This document shows, piece by piece, positions 19,153 to 27,452 of a DNA stretch of 48,707 bases. The position numbers were made by a program, and so were the translations under genes. The notes under the pieces were generated by a model that did not search any database, was not told where the DNA came from, and saw only the letters and a program-made list of their open reading frames with translations. This stretch comes from JBBRCX01 sp038204465 (lineage in GTDB: Bacteria > Planctomycetota > Phycisphaerae > Tepidisphaerales > Tepidisphaeraceae), in contig JBBRCX010000022.1 of the NCBI GenBank assembly GCA_038204465.1, positions 1-48,707 on the forward strand, given 5' to 3'. Numbering within the stretch: position 1 is the first letter of the stretch; each line of letters starts with the position of its first letter.

Positions 19153-19486
19153 CTGCTTTTCCGATAACTAGCGAATTTTCAGGGCCGACCGGATTGCTCG
19201 GGCCTGATGCTTTTGGCAAACCGCTTTTTCATCGCGCGGCTGATAATCTGCTGTATCACCCCCTGTGCATCCCGCACATCCGGCATAGACCCACCTTCCG
19301 CCCCGCCGTTCATCTAAAAGCCAAGGCGCAGACTGGCAATGCGCCCGAAAGTCGACCTCCAACGGCGTCGATAGTTCTGCGGGAAGGGAGCACGGCGGCA
19401 GTCGCCTTGCATCGCCCCTGCCTCCGGAGAAGCGGCGCCTTACGTGCCACACGGGGCGTTCCGATAGTTCGCACAGCGAAAGCATT
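19153..19486. other. Non-coding spacer between rpsA and the sigma factor gene
   Basis: No credible coding frame is seen in these 334 bases on either strand. There is a modest hairpin, GGCGCA (19325-19330) with TGCGCC (19340-19345) and a nine-base loop. I find no convincing terminator with a T-run for rpsA and no clear promoter for the sigma gene. The spacer could be the long leader of the sigma factor mRNA. Confidence 0.4.
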
Positions 19487-20308
19487 ATGTCCACCGCCAC
19501 CGTACAGAACGGCCTGCAACTGTATCTGAGCCAGATCCATGGCTCGGCCCTTCTCACGGGCGACGAGGAGAAGGCGCTGGCCCGGCGGATCATCAACGAC
19601 AATGACCCGGAGGCGCGCGAGCACATGGTGCGATCGAACCTGCGCCTGGTGGTCAACATCGCCAAGCACTACGTCAACCGCGGGCTCTCGCTTCCGGACC
19701 TGATCGAGGAGGGCAACATCGGTCTGCTGAAGGCCGTCGAAGGGTTCGACCCCGACAACGGCTGCCGCTTCAGCACCTACGCCTCCTGGTGGATCAAGCA
19801 GGCGATCAAGCGCGCCCTGATCAACAGCGTGCAGCCGATCCACATTCCGGCCTACATGGTCGAGATGATGTCGAAGATGAAGCAGGCGACGCGCGAGGTG
19901 GAAGATCAGCTTGGCCGCCTCCCCACCACCGCGGAGCTCTCGGTGCACATGAAGATGTCGCCCAAGAAGCTCAACATCATCAAGAAAGCGGTGAAGGCCT
20001 ACAACTCGCCGACGCAGTCGGGCTCGGATGACGGCGAACTCACGATCAACGAGCTCGTCGCGGACATCCACAACCCCGGCCCCGACGAGGAAGTCCTCGC
20101 CAACGATGAGCTGCACCACCTGAGCGAGCTGCTCGCGGACTTCGACGAGCGTTCGGTCAAGATCCTCAAGCTCCGCTACGGGCTGGAAGGTGAAGATCCC
20201 CTCACGCTCAAGCAAATTGGCGAGCGCATCGGCCTTACCCGCGAGCGCGTGCGGCAGATCGAGCACGAAGCGCTCAACAAGCTGCGCGAGGCCATGTCGG
20301 CTGAGTGA
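19487..20308 (+). CDS. RpoD/SigA-family RNA polymerase sigma factor
   Basis: The 273-residue protein has regions 1.2, 2, 3 and 4 of the sigma-70 family and lacks region 1.1. Region 2 includes DLIEEGNIGLLKAVEGFDP and FSTYASWWIKQAI, the -10 recognition and melting helices. Region 4 is LTLKQIGERIGLTRERVRQI with the -35 recognition helix. The small size and missing region 1.1 fit a group 2 sigma factor, or a short primary sigma as seen in some phyla; the window cannot decide between them. It is followed after about 100 bases by apt in the same direction. Confidence 0.9.
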   Translation: MSTATVQNGLQLYLSQIHGSALLTGDEEKALARRIINDNDPEAREHMVRSNLRLVVNIAKHYVNRGLSLPDLIEEGNIGLLKAVEGFDPDNGCRFSTYASWWIKQAIKRALINSVQPIHIPAYMVEMMSKMKQATREVEDQLGRLPTTAELSVHMKMSPKKLNIIKKAVKAYNSPTQSGSDDGELTINELVADIHNPGPDEEVLANDELHHLSELLADFDERSVKILKLRYGLEGEDPLTLKQIGERIGLTRERVRQIEHEALNKLREAMSAE

Positions 20309-20407
20309 TTGACGGAGCCCGCATGCCGCTCGGCCCGGCGGGCCACGCCTCCGGCCGCACCGCGAAAACTCTGGAACGCAGGTGCGCTCCACACTAAACT
20401 CGCGCGC

Positions 20408-20938
20408 ATGCTAGATTCCCTGCAGCGCCTCCAGCAGCTCATCCGTCCGATTCCCGACTTTCCCAAGCCCGGCATCATCTTCCGCGACATCACCCCCCTG
20501 CTGGCCGATCCGTCTGGGCTGGCGCTGGCGATCGAACTCCTGGCCAATCCGTTTCGCGGGAAGAACATCGACCTCGTCGTCGGCGCCGAGAGCCGGGGCT
20601 TTATCTTCGGCACCGCCGTCGCCTGCTGCCTGTCGGCCGGTTTCGTCCTGGTTCGCAAGCCGGGCAAGCTCCCCCATACGCGGATCGCGATGACCTACGA
20701 CCTGGAGTACGGCAAGGACACGCTGGAGATGCACTCCGACGCCATCGTCAAGGGCCAGCGCGTGCTGATCGTCGACGATCTGCTCGCCACCGGCGGCACC
20801 ATGAAGGCCTGCTGCGACCTGGTGACCCAACTAGGCGGCGAGCTCGCTGGCCTCGCCGTCCTCATCGAATTGATGGGCCTCAACGGCCGAGAAAAACTTA
20901 AGCCCTACCCCGTCCACTCCGTCGTCCAATACGCCTGA
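20408..20938 (+). CDS. apt: Adenine phosphoribosyltransferase
   Basis: This 176-residue purine-salvage enzyme converts adenine and PRPP to AMP. The PRPP-binding motif VLIVDDLLATGGT lies at about 119-131, and the family start IPDFPKPGIIFRDITPLL is intact, as is GAESRGFIFG. The frame is open upstream to 20309, but that part is low-complexity and in the sigma-gene spacer, so the ATG at 20408 (MLDSLQRLQ) is taken as the start. The length is normal for the family. Confidence 0.95.
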   Translation: MLDSLQRLQQLIRPIPDFPKPGIIFRDITPLLADPSGLALAIELLANPFRGKNIDLVVGAESRGFIFGTAVACCLSAGFVLVRKPGKLPHTRIAMTYDLEYGKDTLEMHSDAIVKGQRVLIVDDLLATGGTMKACCDLVTQLGGELAGLAVLIELMGLNGREKLKPYPVHSVVQYA

Positions 20939-20960
20939 TTAACCCATTTCATCCTTCTGC

Positions 20961-20990
20961 ATCGGTGTTTATCGGTGTTCATCGGTGGCG
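20961..20990 (+). repeat. Ten-base tandem repeat ATCGGTGTTT
   Basis: Three head-to-tail copies, ATCGGTGTTT, ATCGGTGTTC and ATCGGTGGCG, lie in the spacer between the convergent apt and DUF1501 genes. The sequence type resembles short intergenic repeats I associate with other GC-rich environmental bacteria (recollection). No function is evident. Confidence 0.6.
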
Positions 20991-21024
20991 AAATCTTCTT
21001 CCTCTCCGGAGTGGCGAATCGGTC

Positions 21025-22278
21025 TTACAGAAATGCAACCGGCTCAAACTTCGCGCGCAGCACTTTCTGGGAATCGGCCTTCAGCCAGCGATCCAGCAGC
21101 GTCGCGTAGACCTGGCGAAAGTCGGTCGTGTATTTCAGGTCGCCGCCGACGAGGTCCGTGAGCGATGGATAAGCGCCGTACAGCCCGCCCTTTACTTTCC
21201 CGCCGATGACGAACATCGGCCCGGCGGCGCCATGGTCGGTGCCGTTCGAATCGTTCTGGGTGACGCGGCGGCCAAACTCGCTGAAGCACATCATGATGAT
21301 CTTGTCGGCGAAGCCCTTCGCGCTCATGTCCTTCTGGAACGCGCCGACCGCCCGCCCCACCTGCGCCAGCAACTGCTCGTGCCCGTTCACCTGGTTTGCG
21401 TGGGTATCGAAGCCGCCGACCTGCGCGTAGAAGAGCCTCGTCGCAAGGCCCGCGGCAATGCATTGCGCGATGGTTCGCAGCTGCGGCCCCAGTCCCTGGC
21501 CGGGATACTCCGCGTCGGGCTTGTAACCAGCCGCCATCTTCTGGACGTTCTGTGCTGAAACGATCGCGTTGGTCGCCTGCCGCGAGAGAAACTGCAGCGC
21601 GGGAGAGGCCTCGCGCACAGCGTTCAGGTCTGATATGAGCCGCTGCTCCAGCGCCGCATCGAACGGCGTCGCGGGATCCGTGCGCACCTGGAAGTCCTGG
21701 ATCGACTCGATCGACGGCACCGGCGCGCTGTCGGTCACCAGCGCCTGCGGCAGTTCGGGGCCGATGTTCATCGCCTGCATCGAGTGGTCCGTGCCGCGAG
21801 CGACGTGGTCGAGGTAATGGCCCAGCCAGCCGCGCGGCTCGTAGCCCTTCGGCTCGGCGGTGTGCCAGATCTCCATCGAGCGGAAGTGCGAGCGGTTCGG
21901 CTCGGGATAGCCGCAGCCGTTGATGATCGCCATCCTGCCCTGATCGAAGAGCGACTTGAACTCAATCAGGCCCGGGTTCAGTGCATAAGCATCGTTCAGC
22001 CGATGCATACGTTCTTTCAGGGCGATCTTCGGGCGGGCCTTAAGGTAGGTGTCATCTCCAACCGGCACGACCGTATTCAGTCCGTCATTGCCGCCGGTCC
22101 ACTGGATCACGACGAGGATGTTGTCATTGCTGATGGCCGGCGCCGTCGCGGGTTCGGCGAAAGCGAAGCGCGACAGGAATGCCGGAACGGAGCCGGCGGT
22201 TGCGACGACGGCCAGCCCGGTCAGGCCCACCTGAAACATCTCGCGCCGGGATGGCGTCTTTTTTGCGTTCGATCTCAT
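21025..22278 (-). CDS. DUF1501 family protein with Tat-like signal
   Basis: The 417-residue product begins with a twin-arginine-type signal, SRREMFQVGLTG followed by a hydrophobic run and a likely cleavage after AFA (about residue 40). DUF1501 features follow: VVIQWTGGNDGLNTVVP, NRSHFRSMEIWHT, GGFDTHANQ, FSEFGRR and DHGAAGPMFVIG, a pattern related to the alkaline phosphatase/sulfatase fold. The enzymatic role is not established. The ATG at 22278 is preceded by GGAGAA, while the longer frame would start with TTG. It lies 30 bases downstream of the DUF1800 gene, its usual partner, so the two are surely co-transcribed. Confidence 0.9.
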   Translation of the reverse strand: MRSNAKKTPSRREMFQVGLTGLAVVATAGSVPAFLSRFAFAEPATAPAISNDNILVVIQWTGGNDGLNTVVPVGDDTYLKARPKIALKERMHRLNDAYALNPGLIEFKSLFDQGRMAIINGCGYPEPNRSHFRSMEIWHTAEPKGYEPRGWLGHYLDHVARGTDHSMQAMNIGPELPQALVTDSAPVPSIESIQDFQVRTDPATPFDAALEQRLISDLNAVREASPALQFLSRQATNAIVSAQNVQKMAAGYKPDAEYPGQGLGPQLRTIAQCIAAGLATRLFYAQVGGFDTHANQVNGHEQLLAQVGRAVGAFQKDMSAKGFADKIIMMCFSEFGRRVTQNDSNGTDHGAAGPMFVIGGKVKGGLYGAYPSLTDLVGGDLKYTTDFRQVYATLLDRWLKADSQKVLRAKFEPVAFL

Positions 22279-22308
22279 CTTCGAACTTCTCCGATCCTTC
22301 AAGCCGCT

Positions 22309-23700
22309 TCAGGCAAGCTGGAACTCCGGGGTCGACATGAGCAGATGCAGCACGCCGCGCACCTTGGCATTCAGCGTTTCGGCGTTGAGGGTGAACCTCA
22401 CGCGCCCGTTCTCCCGATCGCGCTGCATGTAGACCGAGAGCCGGTCCTCGGCATTCTCGGGCAACTTGCCGTCCAGCAAAACGCGGGCGAAGTGCTCGAC
22501 GATTTGATAGGGCTCTTCCAGCTTCTCTTTTTTCAGGGCCGCCAGCAGATCGATCTTCTTCGCAAACTCGTTGCCGCGCTGGGTGGCGATCGCCATGCCG
22601 AAGTTGAAGCGCTGCAATACGGTGTTGGCGTTGATCCACGCCTCCTCGCCACTCCAGCCCTTGACGGTCGGAGGGTAGAGCAGGTTCTGTCCCAGGCGGT
22701 TCATCCATTCGCGCGCGAACGTCGCCGCGGCGGTCCCGCCCACCGCGAGGAATCCGCTGACCACCAGTTCCGCCGGGCTCTTGAATTTGCTGCGATACGC
22801 CCATTCGCTGAAGAAGAGCCGGCTGCTCAGCATTTCGCGCAGGACCGGCTTGATCTCCCACTTGCAGGCGAGCAGGCGCTGGGCGTAATGCTTCACGTGT
22901 TCATCCGACGGCGCCGGATGGACAAACTCGCGCAACAGCTTGCGGCTGATGAACAGCGGCGCCGCCGGCTGCGACAAAAGCAGGTCGACCGCCGACTCGC
23001 TGTCGAACTTTCCCGTCTGCCCCAGGACCTGCTTGTCCCCTTCGTCGAAGAGCTGCTTGTTGAAGGCGGCGGCGGCGCCGTTCACCTGCCAGCCGGTGAA
23101 TGCACGGGCGAGCTCCTTCACGTCGCTTTCGCTGTAGTTGCCGATCCCCAGGCTGAACAGCTCCATCACCTCGCGGCCGTAGTTCTCGTTGGGCTTGCCC
23201 TTCTTGTTCGACTGCCCGTCAAGCCAGACGAGCATGGCCGGGTTGCGCCCGACCGCGATCAGCAGATCGCGGAAGCTCTTGAGGCCGAGCTGGCGGAACA
23301 GCTCGATCTGGTCGTGCATCAACTGGGCGTTGCCGACCTTTCCTGCCGAGGTCGCGAAGTGTCCATGCCAGAACAGGGCGATGCGCTCCTGCAGCGGCCG
23401 AGGCGTATTCAGCATGCGAAACGCCCACCAGTCCTGGACCTGCTGCACGTTCGTCAGCGGCGTCACGAACCCCTGGAGCTGCTCGAGCAACGGATTGAGC
23501 GGGTCCTGGTCCGGGTCATAGTTGAAGAGCCAGTCGATCGCTTCAGCGAGTTTTCCGCTGTACGCATCCAGCCGGGCAGCGGTGGCGCCGAGCCCGGCGC
23601 GGCGCAGCAGGTGCCCCAGCCACTTGTCATCAAAGGACTGCTCGTTCGAAGGCGCGAAGGAAGCAAACGGGTCGGAAGGCGGCTGCGGATACTGTGCCAT
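22309..23700 (-). CDS. DUF1800 family protein
   Basis: The 463-residue product carries DUF1800 hallmarks: HLLRRAGLGAT near the start, RIALFWHGHFATS, NENYGREVMELFSLGIGNYSE and the C-terminal YPPTVKGWSGEEAWINA. No signal peptide is apparent. DUF1800 and DUF1501 genes occur together in many Planctomycetota, where they are expressed in concert, but the biochemical role is unknown. The start is ATG at 23700 because GAGGAG lies six bases upstream; the next upstream ATG at 23706 sits directly on that site. Confidence 0.9.
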   Translation of the reverse strand: MAQYPQPPSDPFASFAPSNEQSFDDKWLGHLLRRAGLGATAARLDAYSGKLAEAIDWLFNYDPDQDPLNPLLEQLQGFVTPLTNVQQVQDWWAFRMLNTPRPLQERIALFWHGHFATSAGKVGNAQLMHDQIELFRQLGLKSFRDLLIAVGRNPAMLVWLDGQSNKKGKPNENYGREVMELFSLGIGNYSESDVKELARAFTGWQVNGAAAAFNKQLFDEGDKQVLGQTGKFDSESAVDLLLSQPAAPLFISRKLLREFVHPAPSDEHVKHYAQRLLACKWEIKPVLREMLSSRLFFSEWAYRSKFKSPAELVVSGFLAVGGTAAATFAREWMNRLGQNLLYPPTVKGWSGEEAWINANTVLQRFNFGMAIATQRGNEFAKKIDLLAALKKEKLEEPYQIVEHFARVLLDGKLPENAEDRLSVYMQRDRENGRVRFTLNAETLNAKVRGVLHLLMSTPEFQLA

Positions 23701-23830
23701 CAACATCTCCTCACCCGACGTGAACCGGAAGCGCTACACAGCAGCCCGGCTAGAGAGGATATTAGCGTATCAGGCGTTTGTTGAACACCGCGCCAAATGT
23801 AACTGAAAGAACGAGCGGTGACCGGACAGG

Positions 23831-25478
23831 TTACGTCAGCTCATTCGCACCGACATCGAAGCCGCTGCCGTTGGGCTGAGGTGTACCGTTGCCGCTGTGC
23901 AGCCCGGTGGCAAAGAAGTCGCGGGGGCCCGGGTCCAGAGCGAACAATGTCCACAGGTTCAGTCCCGCGTTCACCAGCGTCGAGCCGGAATCAAGCCGAA
24001 ACGCGCTCATACTTTCCAGGGAATCAGGATTCCCCACGGTTCCGGCCCAGCCTGGATTCACGAGCTTTGGATCTACGTTCATCCCCACGGCGGCGCCGTT
24101 GAGCTTCTCCTGGCCCGTGCTGTTGCGCCACGCCACGAGGCTGCTGTAGGTCTTGGCAAATTGTTTGACCGAAAATGCTGCGCCGCTGGACAAATAGTCA
24201 TTTCCCTGAAACAGCAATCCGCTTTGCTTCGCCTGAATATCAGCGATTCGCACCCCGCCGGTGGTTTGGAAGATGTTGTTGCGCACGTGAACGTTTTTCG
24301 TCCCGGTCTGGAAATAAATACCTCTGGGCGTTCCGCTCGAGGCCGGGCCGATAGAGACGGTGTTATTGTGGATCTCGCAGTCGCTGATTCCGCTGCCGCC
24401 GTTCCAGAGCTGGATGCCGGCATAGCCGTTTTTTCGGCCATCGTTGGCGCTGATGTTGTAACGAACGACGTTGTGGTTAAAGGCCCGCGCGCCGGAGAAC
24501 TGCCCCAGGAGATAGCCCGCCCCGTCATTGTCGTGCGAGTAGTTGTACTGCATCACGGAATTCGTCACACCCCCGTCGAGATCGAATCCACCGCCGTCAG
24601 CTTTGCTGTTGGTGTGATTGTGGTGCGATTCGTTGTTCTGGATGGTCACCGCATTGGCATCCCACGCCCAGATCCCCACGGGCCCGCCGACATGCGTGTT
24701 GAGCGCGCCGTTGTCGGATGCGAGACAGCGCTCGATGACGGCCCGGTTCACGTCCGACAGCACGATGCCGTCACCGACGTGATTCGATGAGTTGGCATAG
24801 CCGAGGTTGCCCAACGCATTGCTGTGATTGACGTATACATCCTCATTGGCGTAAGCGGCGGAGGAAGAAGAAAAGACGCCGTGCGTTTCGATCCCGCCGG
24901 TTGCGTTGTTGGAGGCGTTGACGTAGGTCACGCGCACGTCGCGGAAGCCGCTCTTGCCATTCGAACCGCCGACCGTCACGCCAAACTTGCGAAACCCGCT
25001 CGCATCGACGTGATCAATGTAGACGTGCTCGAGTTTCGCATCCCCCGGCAGGTTAGTGTCGAATTGCACGCCGCTGCCTGAATTGGAGCTTGGGCCCGAG
25101 CCGACGAAATTGAGATTGGCGACCACAAAGCCGCCGGAATTCAATGCGTAAAGTCCATCGCCCGTTCCGGCGTCGCTCGTCGCGCGACCCTCGCCATACG
25201 CAGCGACAAGAATGGGCAACGAAGCGGAGCCGTGATCGTCCGTACCAAAGAGCAGCGACCCGGAAAACGAGGCACCCCGCCTCGAGCAGGACCGCATCGC
25301 CCTCATTAAACGACACGCTGTTTACCCGGCCGAGGCTTGTCCATGCCGTCGCGGGTGAAAGCCCGTCCCCGTTGCTGCCCGACGGGCTGAGGAAATACGT
25401 CGTGGAAAGCATCCGCCGCCGTTCGAGGCGCTCAACGCACGACTGGACCAGCGCATGCCCGCGGTTCGTGTGGCTCAT
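23831..25478 (-). pseudogene. LEPR-XLL beta-helix secreted protein, frameshifted
   Basis: Two overlapping frames together encode one right-handed parallel beta-helix protein. The first 65 or so residues (from ATG at 25478) include ERLERRRMLS, a LEPR-XLL-like motif typical of planctomycete extracellular proteins, then FNEGDAVLLEAG. The body, in the other frame, resumes with ASFSGSLLFGTDD and runs through many N/G/V-rich helix coils to the terminal PNGSGFDVGANEL motif. The frames join cleanly if one base is removed from the C4 run at 25275-25278 (G4 on the coding strand). The protein may bind or cleave a polysaccharide, as such helices often do. Whether the frameshift is real or a sequencing artefact cannot be told here. 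Confidence 0.75.
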
Positions 25479-25647
25479 CGTTCTTCCCTGGTGCGCAATT
25501 TCTTGTTCGAGGTGCCCCGCTGCTCCCGACAGATCAGCCGCGCCCGCGGTTTAACCCATTCCGAATCCCATTACAAGGAAGCCGGGCACGCCAGGCACAG
25601 CAAGAGACGAGTTAGTTCACTGTGCGATCACAATCGAAAGTGCGAAC

Positions 25648-27450
25648 TCAGGCCGGCGTCGGGTCTGCCAGTTTCATTTGATGTTTCGCCATTCTGAAGT
25701 ACATGCCATTCCCCGCGATCAACTCCTGGTGCGTGCCGCGCTCCACGACCCGGCCCTCATCCATCACGTAGATCTCATCGCAGTCGGCGACGGTGCTCAA
25801 GCGATGGCTGACGAGGATGATCGTCCGCCGGCCTTTCAGGTTGTGAAGCGTCTCGGTGATCATCTGCTCGTTCTGGGCATCCAGCGCGCTCGTTGGCTCG
25901 TCGAGGACCAGGATCGGGGCTTCCGTGACCAGCGCGCGGGCGATGCCGATTCGCTGCCGCTGGCCTCCCGAGATGTTCTGTCCGTTCTCGCTGATTTGCG
26001 TGTCGTATCCCTCGGGGAGCTTGTCGATGAAGTCGGCCGCTCCAGACAATTCGGCAGCGCGCCGGATCTGCTGGTCCGTGGCCTCAGGCCGCCCGTACGC
26101 GATGTTCTCCGCGACGCTCGCCGGCAGGATCATGCTCTCCTGCAACACCAGGGCAACGTGCTTGCGCAGGTCGCGCAGCTTGATGGAGCGCAGGTCGTGG
26201 CCATCGAGGCGAATGGTGCCGCTCGTCGGGTCGTAGAACCGCGGGAGGAGATTGAGGATCGTCGACTTTCCGACGCCGCTGGGCCCAACGAACGCCACCA
26301 TCTGCCCCGGCGAAATCGTCGCGGTCAGCTCGCGCAGGACCGGATCGCCTTGACGGTACTCAAATCCGACCTCCTGCAGTTGCAGCACGCGCGGTTGCCG
26401 GGGGAGATCGATGGCATCGGGCGCGTCGCGGATGGTCGGTTCGAGGTCCAGTACTTCAAATACCCGCTGCACCCCCGCCACCCCGCGGCGCAGGTCCGAC
26501 CCGCTGGTGCTCAAGCGGCTCAGCGGGTCGTACACGAGGTTCAGGAAACTGATGAAGAGCATCAGGATGCCGACCCCCATCTCACCCTTCGCCACCAGAT
26601 AGCCGCCGTAGGCGAAGATCACAGCGCTTCCGAGCCCGAAGATGACGCCGACCGTCAGCCCGTACTTCAGGCTCTTCATATACATCTTGATCCACGCGCG
26701 GACGCTCTCGAGCGCTTTGTTGTGGAAGCGGCGAAACTCGTCTTCCTCCCGGCCGAATGCCTGAATCAGGCTCATCGAGGCGATCGATCGCTGCACCACC
26801 GTCGTCAGCTCGGTATCGACCTGCGCGGTCTTCAGCGAGGTGCTGGTGAGCGCCTCGCCCTGGCGGCGAATGGTCCAGATGAGCAGCGGAATGATGCTCA
26901 GCGACAGCAGCGCCAGCCGCCAGTTCATCGCGATGCTGATCGCCGCCATCGCGACCAGCGTGACCACGTTCACCACGATGCTGACCAGCAGGTTGTTGAC
27001 GCTCTGAAACCCGAACGTGTCGGAGGTGATGCGGTAGATCGCCTCGCCCTGCGGGCGCGAGCGGTGGTAGCTGAGGCTGAGTTGCTGCAGCTTGCGGAAC
27101 AGGACGCCGCGCACGCGGGTCAACCCGTTGTAGCCGATATGCAGGCCGAGAACGCCCTTCCAAAGATTGAGCACCTCCGCCATCACGCGCATTACCATCG
27201 TCGCCGCGGCAAGCACGATGACCTTCTGGATCAACGTAAGCGGCGCGATGAGACGGAAGACCGGCCGGTAGTACCACTCCTTGGGATTGTTCTTACCCGC
27301 CAGCGAATCGATGAGCACCGATAGCGGAAAGAGCTGAAGGAGTGAAAGCAGCGTCGAGATCCCGATCAGGGTGAATTGCAGGATGATCGACCGGAGGTCG
27401 TCGCGGAAATACTGGAGGGCCCGCAGATAGGCGCGCGTGACGCTGGTCAT
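25648..27450 (-). CDS. ABC exporter (fused TMD-NBD half transporter)
   Basis: The 600-residue protein has six hydrophobic segments in residues 1-310 and an ATPase domain with Walker A GPSGVGKST (389-397), signature SGGQRQRIGIARAL and Walker B ILVLDEPTSALD. This is the MsbA/NdvA-type exporter architecture, working as a homodimer in the inner membrane. The frame extends far upstream, but those residues are a shadow of the glycosyltransferase gene; the ATG at 27450 (MTSVTRAYLRAL) lies two bases after that gene's stop. The tight linkage suggests that it exports the product of the neighbouring fusion enzyme. Confidence 0.92.
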   Translation of the reverse strand: MTSVTRAYLRALQYFRDDLRSIILQFTLIGISTLLSLLQLFPLSVLIDSLAGKNNPKEWYYRPVFRLIAPLTLIQKVIVLAAATMVMRVMAEVLNLWKGVLGLHIGYNGLTRVRGVLFRKLQQLSLSYHRSRPQGEAIYRITSDTFGFQSVNNLLVSIVVNVVTLVAMAAISIAMNWRLALLSLSIIPLLIWTIRRQGEALTSTSLKTAQVDTELTTVVQRSIASMSLIQAFGREEDEFRRFHNKALESVRAWIKMYMKSLKYGLTVGVIFGLGSAVIFAYGGYLVAKGEMGVGILMLFISFLNLVYDPLSRLSTSGSDLRRGVAGVQRVFEVLDLEPTIRDAPDAIDLPRQPRVLQLQEVGFEYRQGDPVLRELTATISPGQMVAFVGPSGVGKSTILNLLPRFYDPTSGTIRLDGHDLRSIKLRDLRKHVALVLQESMILPASVAENIAYGRPEATDQQIRRAAELSGAADFIDKLPEGYDTQISENGQNISGGQRQRIGIARALVTEAPILVLDEPTSALDAQNEQMITETLHNLKGRRTIILVSHRLSTVADCDEIYVMDEGRVVERGTHQELIAGNGMYFRMAKHQMKLADPTPA

Positions 27451-27452
27451 AA

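Noticed and set aside
21784..23784. 666-codon plus-strand frame opposite DUF1501/DUF1800
   Set aside because: Antisense to two motif-bearing genes and without recognisable domains.
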